The notes under the pieces are model-generated. The model was not told where the DNA came from and ran no database searches. It was given only the letters and a program-made list of their open reading frames with translations. Shown in pieces: positions 1 to 9,354 of a stretch of 64,000 nucleotides of DNA; the stretch's first letter is position 1, and every line of letters begins with the position of its first letter. The position numbers were made by a program, and so were the translations under genes. The stretch lies in NCBI GenBank assembly GCA_947168885.1, contig CAMVNQ010000007.1:62001-126000 (forward strand). The letters are read 5' to 3'. Source of the DNA: an uncultured Clostridia bacterium (GTDB lineage: Bacteria > Bacillota > Clostridia > Oscillospirales > Ruminococcaceae).

Positions 1-36
1 CAACAACATTCTATTCAGTTTCTTCATAATGGAAAG

Positions 37-72
37 CGCGCTGCTCACCCGAAAGGATGACAGCGCGTTTTT
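37..72 (+). terminator. Rho-independent terminator of an upstream gene
   Basis: CGCGCTG...CAGCGCG stem followed by TTTTT. Confidence 0.7.
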
Positions 73-168
73 CAGTGTTCTGATTTTGTCCCGGATATGA
101 AATTTCGGGACTCTGATTGTGCAGTTTGTATAAAATTAAAATATGATTTTTGTGCTATCGGATTTTCG

Positions 169-197
169 TTGACTTTTTATGTGTTGTTTGTTATAAT
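169..197 (+). promoter_or_regulatory. Sigma-A type promoter of the Wzz/BY-kinase operon
   Basis: TTGACT-N17-TATAAT. Confidence 0.75.
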
Positions 198-301
198 AAT
201 TATGTTTGATTTACCGGTATTATCATTTTTACCGGAATTACAGAATAATCGGGTTCTGCCGTATCTGAAAAATACCGTTTTTACAGCTCACGGAGGATAA
301 A

Positions 302-1078
302 TTGAACAAAAAGGAAGAAAGCTTTGATCTTCGGGTGCTTCTGAAAGTGCTCAAAAAACATATAATACCGATAGCGGCCGCAGCTGTGATCGCTGCGGGT
401 ACAGGATTCCTGCTCGCTGAATTTTTCATTCCGAAGCGTTATACGTCAGAAGCTCTGATGTATGTTGAAAGTACGTCGTACAGACAGGATGACAACGAGA
501 TGGGCATAAACCGTACAAGCGATTCACAGAAGCTCGTAGATACCTGCCAGATACTTTTTACGAGCGATTATGTCTTCGGTGAGCTCAGCAGCCGTTTCGG
601 CGAAAAATATACTAAGGACGAACTTTACAGAATGGTCAGGGTCGGTTCCGTGAACAACACCGATGTCCTCAGGATCTCCGTGGTTTCGGAAGACCCGCAG
701 GATTCCTGCGATATTGCAAACGCACTCATAGACCTGTCGGTAAATGAGTTTCACCGTATAATAAAGACCGGCTCGACAGAGATCGTGTCATCTCCGACCC
801 TGCCCGATAAGCATACTTATCCGAGCGCTGTTAAACATACGGTTTTCGGCGCTTTGTTCGGTATCGCAGGCTCGTATGTCTTCTTTCTTATCAGGGAGCT
901 TAACAATAAGAAGCTCAAGCCGGAGGACGACCTTATGGAAATGTACGGACTGCCGGTCTATGCCGGAATACCCGATTTTAAGAAAGCAGAAAGTGAACGT
1001 CGGGACGAAGAACTGATCCGTCCGGAAAAATACAGCGAAGAAAAAACAGCCGGCGCGGTGAAGGGGAAGAGACGCTGA
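302..1078 (+). CDS. Wzz/YveK-like chain-length determinant (polysaccharide co-polymerase)
   Basis: Two TM segments flanking an extracytoplasmic domain; TSEALMYVES and PTLPDKHTYPS motifs; TTG start after GGAGG. Confidence 0.85.
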   Translation: MNKKEESFDLRVLLKVLKKHIIPIAAAAVIAAGTGFLLAEFFIPKRYTSEALMYVESTSYRQDDNEMGINRTSDSQKLVDTCQILFTSDYVFGELSSRFGEKYTKDELYRMVRVGSVNNTDVLRISVVSEDPQDSCDIANALIDLSVNEFHRIIKTGSTEIVSSPTLPDKHTYPSAVKHTVFGALFGIAGSYVFFLIRELNNKKLKPEDDLMEMYGLPVYAGIPDFKKAESERRDEELIRPEKYSEEKTAGAVKGKRR

Positions 1079-1079
1079 A

Positions 1080-1751
1080 ATGGCAAAGATGAATAAAAAA
1101 CTCCCGTTAAGCGAATCGAGAAAGTTTATTCTGTCTGACGAAACGCCTTTCTCAATTCGTGAGGCATACAGGAAGGTGGGTACCGGCCTTGCTTTCTCGC
1201 TTGCAGAAAATAAACCGAAGACAGTCGTCATAACAAGCTGTTCACCGTCAGAGGGCAAGAGCACAAGTTGTCTCAATATTGCGATTTCCATGGCGGAGAA
1301 AGGCGCAAGCGTGCTTCTTATCGACTGTGATCTTAGAAAGCCTGTGCAGGATTCGCTTCTGTGTCTTGGCAACGATGTCGGGCTTTCGTCTGTCATAGGC
1401 GGACTCGTACATGATGTATCAGATGTAATAAACAGGAATGTCCGCCCGAATCTCGATGTCCTTACTTCGGGTCCCGTACCGCCGAACCCCGCGGAACTTA
1501 TCGCCGGCGCGAGAATGGACAGCCTTTTAAAGCTCGTCGGAAGACAGTATGATTATGTTTTCATAGATACACCTCCTGCAAATGTCGTTACCGACGCATT
1601 CCTGATGAATGCACGGATCGCAGGCATAGTCTTTGTTGTCAGGGAAGGACGCACGAAGCACTATGATATACGTGAGTGTCTCCGGAAAGCCGGGATGGCG
1701 AACGCACACGTTCTCGGTTTTGTGAAGGCTTACTGCTCCGTAAGAAAATAA
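1080..1751 (+). CDS. CpsD/CapB-family bacterial tyrosine kinase (ParA-like ATPase)
   Basis: Walker A-like CSPSEGKST, LLIDCDLRKP, DYVFIDTPP. Confidence 0.88.
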   Translation: MAKMNKKLPLSESRKFILSDETPFSIREAYRKVGTGLAFSLAENKPKTVVITSCSPSEGKSTSCLNIAISMAEKGASVLLIDCDLRKPVQDSLLCLGNDVGLSSVIGGLVHDVSDVINRNVRPNLDVLTSGPVPPNPAELIAGARMDSLLKLVGRQYDYVFIDTPPANVVTDAFLMNARIAGIVFVVREGRTKHYDIRECLRKAGMANAHVLGFVKAYCSVRK

Positions 1752-1909
1752 AAGCGCATCGTAAGCATATACACGGTTGCGATGGTAATTATACGTCCTG
1801 AGCACCTCCCGGAACGTATTGGATCTTTACGGCGGCTGCCGTTCTGATAAATTCTGATAAGAAAAAGTGATGTACTTTTACCGGAGTATATCCTGAAAGG
1901 AAGGAAAAT

Positions 1910-3217
1910 ATGGTAAAGCTGAAAAATCGCATTCTTTCATTGTTCACCGCAGCGGTCATAGCGATCGCGGGTCTGGGTATAATACCAGGTCTTTCGGTAA
2001 AGGCAGGTGCCGCCGATGACAAACCCATTATTGTTTCTCTTGGCGACTCTTATTCGTCGGGTGAGGGCATCGAACCGTTCTATGGTCAGGACAAGCCGAC
2101 AAAGGAAAAGGTTAAGGATCAGGACTGGCTTGCGCACAGATCGGAGAAAGCGTGGGGCGGAATGCTGACGCTTGACGGTGTAAACGGAACTATGAAGGAC
2201 AACCGCGGTACGAACTGGTTTTTTGCAGCGGCTTCCGGTGCGGAAACAAAGCACATAAACAGCAAATTCAAGAAGAGCTACAACTACGACGGGAAAACGG
2301 GAAGCAGGAAGCTTGACCCGCAGATAAAGATTTTCGACAGCATACCTGCCGGAACGGTCGATTACGTCACGCTCACTCTCGGTGGTAATGATGTCGGCTT
2401 CGTTGATATAATGTCTGCTGCGGTAATGAAGCCCAAGACCATTACCGAGGCAGTAAAAAAGGGCATTGAAAAGTTTGAGTCATCTGTAAGAGCAAAACTG
2501 AAAAAAGCATATAAGGCGATAGAAAAAGCCGCAGGAAAACAGGCGACCATAATCGTAGCCGGCTATCCGCATATCATGAACGACAAAGGCTTCACAATTG
2601 AAAATGTACCTTTGTTCGGCAGTATCACAGTCTCCGCAGATACGGCGAAATTGATAAATGAATGGACGGACGTGCTTAATGACAGGATAAAGGCTCTTGT
2701 CGGGGAATGCAAAGGCGAGGGAATGAACATCTGTTTTGTTTCCGTAACTTCGGCTTTCGCAGGTCATGAAGCATACACTGAGAACGAGTACATAAACGGC
2801 GTAATATTAAAGTCAAGGGCGCAGGATCTTGTTTCCGGTTCTATGATAAGCGGATATTCTCTCCACCCGAATGCAAAGGGCGCGAAGGCGTATGCTTCCG
2901 TAGTTCAGAAGAAGATAAACGCACTTGAGAAAGAAAAGAGCGGCAAGGCGGAAAACAAAACCGGAATTACAGTAAAGGCAAGCTCGAAAGACGGAAAAGT
3001 CACGCTGAAATGGGATGCTGTCGAGGGCGCGTCGAAGTACAGAGTGTATGAGTATGCAGACGGCAAGGCGACACTCCTGAAAACAGTAAGGAAGACAGCA
3101 ACGAGTATAAGCGGTCTCAGCGCGGGTACTGATCACAAATACATAGTTACCGCTTATGTGGATAAAAAGTGGTCGGAAATAGACGAAAAATCGGCTGTTA
3201 CGGTTAAGGTAAAGTAA
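1910..3217 (+). CDS. Secreted SGNH/GDSL hydrolase with C-terminal fibronectin type III-like domain
   Basis: Signal peptide; SLGDSYSSGEG block I, GGND, SLHPNAKG; C-terminal KVTLKWDAVEGASKYRVYEY. Confidence 0.85.
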   Translation: MVKLKNRILSLFTAAVIAIAGLGIIPGLSVKAGAADDKPIIVSLGDSYSSGEGIEPFYGQDKPTKEKVKDQDWLAHRSEKAWGGMLTLDGVNGTMKDNRGTNWFFAAASGAETKHINSKFKKSYNYDGKTGSRKLDPQIKIFDSIPAGTVDYVTLTLGGNDVGFVDIMSAAVMKPKTITEAVKKGIEKFESSVRAKLKKAYKAIEKAAGKQATIIVAGYPHIMNDKGFTIENVPLFGSITVSADTAKLINEWTDVLNDRIKALVGECKGEGMNICFVSVTSAFAGHEAYTENEYINGVILKSRAQDLVSGSMISGYSLHPNAKGAKAYASVVQKKINALEKEKSGKAENKTGITVKASSKDGKVTLKWDAVEGASKYRVYEYADGKATLLKTVRKTATSISGLSAGTDHKYIVTAYVDKKWSEIDEKSAVTVKVK

Positions 3218-3246
3218 ATCAAAAAGTACGGAATCTACTGGTTCAG

Positions 3247-3293
3247 AAGGTTTCCTGAAGCGCGCCTCGTGTGTGCTTTTGGAAACCTTTTTT
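3247..3293 (+). terminator. Terminator after the SGNH hydrolase
   Basis: AAGGTTTCC...GGAAACCTT stem followed by a T run. Confidence 0.8.
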
Positions 3294-3499
3294 ATGCGTC
3301 CTTTATACAAATGTATATAATATAAAGTATAATTGGAGCCGGTAATTAGCTTTTTGGGGATATAATTGGTTAAAATGTACAAAAGCTGTTTACGATTTTG
3401 TATCGTGTGTACAAATTTAAAAATGTATTGAAAATTTGTATTTACAAATTCGATTTAATGTGTTATCATAAATACAAATAAACATACAACTGTATAAGG

Positions 3500-3509
3500 T
3501 GTATGTACA
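3500..3509. promoter_or_regulatory. Putative AraR-like operator TGTATGTACA upstream of the GntR regulator
   Basis: Same 10-mer as upstream of the ABC substrate-binding gene (5451). Confidence 0.5.
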
Positions 3510-3564
3510 TTTTCCGTATCATAATAGATCTTGTCGTATGGCAGGACCGGACGGGGAGAACTTT

Positions 3565-4692
3565 ATGGAAGATTACAAATATACGGCGATAGTCGAGTGG
3601 ATTAAAGATTATATCGCGTCTAACGGCCTTAAGCCGAATGACCGCTTCCTTACCGAGAAAGAGCTTTGCACTATACATAATGTGAGCAGACAGACGGTAA
3701 GACAGGCGCTCATGCAGCTTGAAAGAGACAATATACTCTGCCGTGTGCGGGGAAGCGGTACTTTCATAAAAAGCACCGTTTCTGAGGTGTCAGAGCCCGG
3801 ACTTAACGTTGACGGGAGCAGTGTCGGGGTCATTTCGACCTATTTCAGCGACTATATTTTCCCGCATATAGTTACGGGTATCGAAAAAGTGCTCAACGAC
3901 GCCGGGCTGCCGATGCAGCTCTCGATAACGCACAATCAGGTCACAGAGGAGACACAGGCACTCAAGAGCATGATAGCACGCGGTGTGCGCGGCCTTATCG
4001 TCGAGCCCTCGAAAAGTGCGCTCCCGAACCCGAATACAGAGCTTTACCGCGAGATAAAGATGAACAGGATACCGCTCGTATTCTTCAACGCGAAGTATCC
4101 GTGGGCGGATTTCCCGTGCGTAGCTATGGACGATGAAGCCGCCGGAAAGCTCGTTACAGATCATCTTTTTGACTGCGGTCACCGCAATATCGCAGGGCTG
4201 TTCCTCATGGACGATATTCAGGGTCACAAGCGCTACAGCGGTTTCATTAACAGCTGTATAGCGCACGGAAGGAAAGATTCCGAAAAATATGTCGTGTGGT
4301 ATTCGTCGGCAGAAAAGAAGGATCTGTTCGTGAACTCTAAGAACAGAATACTTGAGCTTCTCGGAAAAGTTACTGCGGTGGTATGCTACAACGATCTTCT
4401 TGCTGCAAATCTGCTGCGGTTCTGCCGTGAGAACGCAATAAGCGTACCGGACGATATTTCCGTTACGGGTATAGACGATTCGAGTTACGCCGAACTCTGC
4501 GACGTGCCGCTCACAACGGTGAGACATCCGCACAGAAGGCTCGGTGAAGCGGCGGCAAAGGAGCTGCTGCGGCTTATGGACAATAACGGCGCGGAGCCGG
4601 AAGATATTATCTTCACTCCGGAGCTTATTGTACGCGATTCCGTAAAGAAACTTGACGGCGCGGAGTCTTCCGCGGCAATAAGAATGGCATGA
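3565..4692 (+). CDS. GntR-type DNA-binding domain fused to LacI-like sugar-binding domain (AraR-like regulator)
   Basis: EKELCTIHNVSRQTVRQALMQLERDNILCRVRGSGTFI wHTH; C-terminal VTGIDDSSYAELCDVPLTTVRHP. Confidence 0.88.
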   Translation: MEDYKYTAIVEWIKDYIASNGLKPNDRFLTEKELCTIHNVSRQTVRQALMQLERDNILCRVRGSGTFIKSTVSEVSEPGLNVDGSSVGVISTYFSDYIFPHIVTGIEKVLNDAGLPMQLSITHNQVTEETQALKSMIARGVRGLIVEPSKSALPNPNTELYREIKMNRIPLVFFNAKYPWADFPCVAMDDEAAGKLVTDHLFDCGHRNIAGLFLMDDIQGHKRYSGFINSCIAHGRKDSEKYVVWYSSAEKKDLFVNSKNRILELLGKVTAVVCYNDLLAANLLRFCRENAISVPDDISVTGIDDSSYAELCDVPLTTVRHPHRRLGEAAAKELLRLMDNNGAEPEDIIFTPELIVRDSVKKLDGAESSAAIRMA

Positions 4693-4709
4693 TACGGGGG
4701 TGACCGGTC

Positions 4710-5405
4710 TTGGGAACATATACTGACATTATCCGACCCGACACCGATAAGATCGTTGACCTGTTAAGAAGCGGAAGCACGGCGCAGTGCCGTGAAGTCC
4801 TCGACAGTGTGCTCGACGGTATAGGGTTCCGTGAAATGAATTCGTTCATGATAAGGCTTTACACTTGTATGGACATTTACGTAGCAGCGAAAAGCTTTTC
4901 CCGGGAAATAGGTGTTTCCGACGAGAGATTCGCTTCCCGCTTCGGCACTGTGGAAGAAATAGAACCGAAGCTTTCGTCTGCCGAAGATATGTCAGACTTC
5001 CTTTACGACATACTTCTCCAGTGCATAGAATGGCGTGCGGACTGCGTTCGCGGAAACGGGAGCGGAGCCATGAAAGCGGCTATTGATTATATCGACGGAA
5101 ACTATATGAACTGCGACATCTCGCTTAGTACAGTGGCGGATGCAGCAGGACTAAGCCCCTCATACCTGAGTATGCTTTTCAAGAAGGAAACGGGGCAGAA
5201 TTTCTCCGAACATCTGACAAACGTCCGGATACATAAGGCGAAGGAGCTTCTTGGCTGTACCTCTAAAATGGTGTACGAAGTCGCTTACGATGTGGGATTC
5301 CGCGATTACAGGTATTTCAGCCAGATCTTCAAGAAGTGTACCGGAATGACCCCGCGCGGTTTTCAGTACAGCGTGAATGTCTGTCCCGAGAAAAAGATAA
5401 GCTGA
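4710..5405 (+). CDS. AraC-family transcriptional regulator
   Basis: C-terminal LSTVADAAGLSPSYLSMLFKKETGQNF...VAYDVGFRDYRYFSQIFKKCTGMTPRGF. Confidence 0.9.
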   Translation: MGTYTDIIRPDTDKIVDLLRSGSTAQCREVLDSVLDGIGFREMNSFMIRLYTCMDIYVAAKSFSREIGVSDERFASRFGTVEEIEPKLSSAEDMSDFLYDILLQCIEWRADCVRGNGSGAMKAAIDYIDGNYMNCDISLSTVADAAGLSPSYLSMLFKKETGQNFSEHLTNVRIHKAKELLGCTSKMVYEVAYDVGFRDYRYFSQIFKKCTGMTPRGFQYSVNVCPEKKIS

Positions 5406-5440
5406 AAATCGTAAAATATTAAACATTAATTGTAATTTAC

Positions 5441-5482
5441 TTGGTATAAATGTATGTACAATTTGTATATAATGTAAGTACA
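5441..5482 (+). promoter_or_regulatory. Promoter with two AraR-like operator boxes
   Basis: TGTATGTACA (5451-5460), TATAAT (5468-5473), TGTAAGTACA (5473-5482). Confidence 0.5.
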
Positions 5483-5533
5483 AGTTAACGAGCAATTCGT
5501 TAAAATATTGTAAAAATGTGGAGGAATTATTTT

Positions 5534-6565
5534 ATGAAACTGAAGAAAATGTTATCTATGGTTGTAAGCACTGTTATATGTGCAACGCTCCTTGCCGGCT
5601 GTGGCGGCAACAATGCTCCCGCAAGCACGACAAAGGCTGCTGAACCTGCTAAGACTGAGGCTGCTGCTCCGGCAACAGAATCCGGCAAGAAGATCAAGGT
5701 CGGCATCATCAACAACGACCCGAACGAGTCCGGTTATCGTACTGCGAACGATAAGGACCTCAAGGCTACTTTCTGCGAAGCTAACGGCTTTGATGCTTCT
5801 TTCGCATACAGTCTCAAGAACGATGAGCAGATCACTGCAGCTCAGAAGTTCATACAGGATGAAGTTGACTACCTTCTCCTTTCCGCTGCCGATACAGCAG
5901 GTTGGGACGGCGTTCTGAAAGATGCTCAGGCAGCAGGCGTCAAGGTAATACTCTTCGACCGTACGATCGATGCAGATCCGAGCCTTTATGAGGCTTCCAT
6001 AGTTTCCGATATGGCTAAGGAAGGCGAAACAGCAGTTGAATGGCTCAAGGGTCAGAATCTCCCGAAGTATGAGATAATCCATCTCCAGGGTGTTATGGGC
6101 TCCGCTGCTCAGAAGGGACGTTCCGGCGCTCTCGATGCAACAGCTAAGGATCTCGGTTGGACAATAGTTACACAGCAGACAGCAGAATGGAACGCTGAAA
6201 AGGCTCAGCAGATCGTTCAGTCCGCTATCGACTCCAACAAATCCTTCAACGTAATCTACGCTGAGAACGACGATATGGCAAAGGGCGCTGTTGCAGCTCT
6301 TGATAAGGCTAATATCTCTCACGGCGTAGGCAAGGACGTAGTAGTAATGGGCTTTGACTGCAACAAGTGGGCACTTGAAGAGCTCCTTGCAAAGAACTGG
6401 AACTACGACGGCCAGTGCAACCCCTTCCAGTCCTCCTACATCAAGGACATCATCGACAAGCTCGAAAAGGGTGAGGCTATCGGCGAAAAGACGATAATAA
6501 TGAACGAAAAGGGCTTCGACGCTTCCACGATCACACAGGAAGACGTTGATAACTACGGAATCTGA
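5534..6565 (+). CDS. Sugar ABC transporter substrate-binding lipoprotein (YtfQ-like)
   Basis: Lipobox LLAGCGG; periplasmic-binding-protein fold KVGIINNDPNESGYRTANDKD; followed by importer genes. Confidence 0.88.
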   Translation: MKLKKMLSMVVSTVICATLLAGCGGNNAPASTTKAAEPAKTEAAAPATESGKKIKVGIINNDPNESGYRTANDKDLKATFCEANGFDASFAYSLKNDEQITAAQKFIQDEVDYLLLSAADTAGWDGVLKDAQAAGVKVILFDRTIDADPSLYEASIVSDMAKEGETAVEWLKGQNLPKYEIIHLQGVMGSAAQKGRSGALDATAKDLGWTIVTQQTAEWNAEKAQQIVQSAIDSNKSFNVIYAENDDMAKGAVAALDKANISHGVGKDVVVMGFDCNKWALEELLAKNWNYDGQCNPFQSSYIKDIIDKLEKGEAIGEKTIIMNEKGFDASTITQEDVDNYGI

Positions 6566-6600
6566 AAATATCATAGTTCTTAAATAACCAAAAACAAGGT

Positions 6601-6642
6601 AAGTGCGGGGAGGAGCGCAGAAAAACACATCTCCCCGCACTT
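6601..6642 (+). other. Intercistronic stem-loop
   Basis: 12-bp perfect arms AAGTGCGGGGAG / CTCCCCGCACTT between the binding-protein and ATPase genes. Confidence 0.75.
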
Positions 6643-6728
6643 GCTTTATCAAAAATCAGAAAAAACCATTTATTCCGCGGTCTGCGGACAAAGAAGAAAC
6701 TGAAAATAAAGTTTAAGGAGGGACAGGA

Positions 6729-8249
6729 ATGCAGCAGGGATCATTGCTTGAACTTCGCGGGATCTATAAATCGTTCCCGGGTGTAAAAGCATTGCAGAAT
6801 GTTGACTTTACCTTGCGTGAGGGCGAGATACACGCACTCATGGGTGAGAACGGCGCCGGAAAATCAACGCTGATAAAAGTCCTTACAGGCGTTTATGTCA
6901 AAGATGAAGGTGACATTTTCATAAAAGGGCATGATGGGGCAGTACAGATACGTTCTCCGCAGGAGGCTCAGCGCGTCGGTATAAGCACCGTCTATCAGGA
7001 GATAACGCTCTGCCCGAACCTTTCTGTGGCCGAGAATATATTCATCGGACGCGGCAAGGGTGCCGGAGTTAACTGGCGTACTATGAACAAGAAGGCCGGC
7101 GAGCTTTTAGCTTCGCTCGGTATAGCTGTAAAACCCACGCAGCAGCTTGCGAGCTGCTCTATCGCAGTTCAGCAGATGATTGCGATAGCGCGTGCGGTTG
7201 ATATGGAGTGCAGCGTGCTCATTCTCGATGAGCCCACTTCTTCGCTTGATGAATCAGAGGTGGCAAAGCTGTTCGCGCTCATGCGCAAATTAAAGGCGCG
7301 CGGTGTCGGGATAATCTTCGTTACACACTTCCTAGATCAGGTCTATGAGGTCTGTGACAGGATAACCGTTCTGCGTGACGGACAGCTCGTGGGCGAGTAT
7401 GAGATCGAATCGCTCCCGCGCTTACAGCTTGTTTCAAAGATGCTCGGCAAGGAGCTTGACGATATGGCGGACATCAAGAACGATATGAAAACGTTCGATG
7501 ACGACGGCGGAACTCCTGTTTATGAAGCCGAAAACCTTTGCAGCACCGAGGGCATCAAGCCGTTCAATTTCCATATCCGCCGCGGCGAAGTAAACGGGTT
7601 CACCGGACTTCTGGGCTCCGGCCGAAGCGAGTGCGTCCGTGCCATATACGGTGCCGATACCGTTACGAGCGGTACTGTCAGAATGGACGGCAAGCATGTC
7701 AAGATCACGAAGCCAAAAGATGCTATGAAGAACGGTATAGCGTATCTGCCGGAGGACAGAAAGCGCGACGGTATAGTCGGCGATCTTTCAGTCCGCGAGA
7801 ACATAATTCTTGCGCTTCAGGTAAAGACCGGCTTTTTCAGACCTTTCTCGAAGGCAAAGCAGATCGCGTTTGCCGAAGAGTACATAAAGCTGCTCGATAT
7901 AAAGACTGCTTCGGTAAACACACCTATCAAGTCGCTTTCGGGCGGAAATCAGCAGAAGGTCATACTTGCCCGCTGGCTTCTCACGCATCCGAAATACCTT
8001 ATCCTTGACGAGCCGACAAGAGGTATCGACGTAGGTACAAAGGTCGATATCCAGAAGCTCGTGCTCAAACTTGCTTCCGAGGGTATGAGTATAACGTTCA
8101 TTTCGTCCGAGACCGATGAAATGCTTCGTACCTGCTCAAGACTGCTTGTAATGCGTGACAGAAAGCTCGTCGGCGAGCTTGTGGGCGATCAGCTCACACA
8201 GAATACTATTATGGCGACTATCGCGGGAGGTGACCAGAATGTCGGGTAA
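6729..8249 (+). CDS. Sugar ABC transporter ATP-binding protein, duplicated NBD (MglA/YtfR-like)
   Basis: GENGAGKSTLIKVLTG, LILDEPTSSLD, second LSGGNQQKVILARWL...LILDEPTRGIDVG. Confidence 0.95.
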   Translation: MQQGSLLELRGIYKSFPGVKALQNVDFTLREGEIHALMGENGAGKSTLIKVLTGVYVKDEGDIFIKGHDGAVQIRSPQEAQRVGISTVYQEITLCPNLSVAENIFIGRGKGAGVNWRTMNKKAGELLASLGIAVKPTQQLASCSIAVQQMIAIARAVDMECSVLILDEPTSSLDESEVAKLFALMRKLKARGVGIIFVTHFLDQVYEVCDRITVLRDGQLVGEYEIESLPRLQLVSKMLGKELDDMADIKNDMKTFDDDGGTPVYEAENLCSTEGIKPFNFHIRRGEVNGFTGLLGSGRSECVRAIYGADTVTSGTVRMDGKHVKITKPKDAMKNGIAYLPEDRKRDGIVGDLSVRENIILALQVKTGFFRPFSKAKQIAFAEEYIKLLDIKTASVNTPIKSLSGGNQQKVILARWLLTHPKYLILDEPTRGIDVGTKVDIQKLVLKLASEGMSITFISSETDEMLRTCSRLLVMRDRKLVGELVGDQLTQNTIMATIAGGDQNVG

Positions 8250-9339
8250 GCTCGATCCGAAGGGCGGCGGTTCCGTATTTTCAAGAGTTCTTCGCAACCA
8301 GATATTCATACCGTTCGCGGCACTGCTGCTCCTCGCACTATTCAACCTTATTGCGGATCCGTCGTTCTTTGCGATAAACCTCAAAATGAACAGCGCGGGT
8401 TCATATATACTTTCCGGCAACCTCATTTCGATAATAGACAATGGCTCTGAACTGGCGATCCTTGCTATCGGTATGACGCTCGTTACCGCGTCATCAAAAG
8501 GACAGGATATAAGCGTCGGCGCGGCTATAGCGATCTCCGGAAGCGTTCTTCTCCGTGTTCTCTGCGGAAACGACACGCGCCCCGAAACTATTCAGGCGCC
8601 GATAATCGTAGCATTCCTTGTAAGCGCAGTTGCGGCAATGTGCTTCGGTGCGTTCAACGGAGTTCTCGTTGCTTACTTCCGTATCCAGCCAATGGTCGCG
8701 ACACTTATCCTGTTCACGGCAGGACGTTCTATAGCGGCCTGGATAAACAATAATGAGCTTCCTATCGTCCCGGGCGAAGAGTTCACATACTTCGGGGGCT
8801 ATATCCCCGGATGTCCGCTTCCGACCCCGTTCCTTATCGCGATACTGTGCTTTGTTCTGACGTGGGCGATGCTCAAATTCACGAACATCGGTCTTTATTC
8901 ACAGTCTGTCGGCATCAACGAAAAGACCTCGCGTCTGAACGGTCTGAACCCCGAACTCATAAAGCTCACGACCTATATCATACTCGGCCTTTGCGTCGCG
9001 GTGACCGGTCTTATCAAAGTAAGCCGTCTTTCGACGATAAACTACTCCGTTATAGCGAAGGATATCGAAATGGACGCTATCCTTGCGGTAGCGCTCGGCG
9101 GTAACTCACTTAGCGGCGGTAAGTTCAATATGGCAGCCTCTATCCTTGGCGCCTACGTTATCCAGTTCCTTACGACAACACTTTACAAGTTCGATGTACA
9201 GGCTACAGCGCTTCCCGCGTACAAGGCTGTCGTCGTAATAGTTCTTGTCGTAATGAGCGCACCCGTTGTAAGAGAGAAGATCTCGCGTCTTACGAAGAAG
9301 ATACGCTCTCCGAAACGTACAGCGGAAAATCAGGCATAA
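8239..9339 (+). CDS. Sugar ABC transporter permease (YtfT-like)
   Basis: Multi-TM RbsC-type permease; GQDISVGAAIAISG; ATG overlaps end of ATPase gene. Confidence 0.92.
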   Translation: MSGKLDPKGGGSVFSRVLRNQIFIPFAALLLLALFNLIADPSFFAINLKMNSAGSYILSGNLISIIDNGSELAILAIGMTLVTASSKGQDISVGAAIAISGSVLLRVLCGNDTRPETIQAPIIVAFLVSAVAAMCFGAFNGVLVAYFRIQPMVATLILFTAGRSIAAWINNNELPIVPGEEFTYFGGYIPGCPLPTPFLIAILCFVLTWAMLKFTNIGLYSQSVGINEKTSRLNGLNPELIKLTTYIILGLCVAVTGLIKVSRLSTINYSVIAKDIEMDAILAVALGGNSLSGGKFNMAASILGAYVIQFLTTTLYKFDVQATALPAYKAVVVIVLVVMSAPVVREKISRLTKKIRSPKRTAENQA

Positions 9340-9354
9340 GGAGGGGTATTGACA

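Noticed and set aside
97-300. 67-aa ORF upstream of the Wzz gene
   Set aside because: Spans the TTGACT-N17-TATAAT promoter of the Wzz operon and has no evident RBS; probably non-coding leader.
302-3217. Capsule/EPS biosynthesis cluster
   Set aside because: Only the co-polymerase and kinase are present; no glycosyltransferases, flippase or polymerase in the window.
5552-6652. 366-aa minus-strand ORF opposite the substrate-binding gene
   Set aside because: Shadow frame of a well-supported lipoprotein CDS; no recognisable family.
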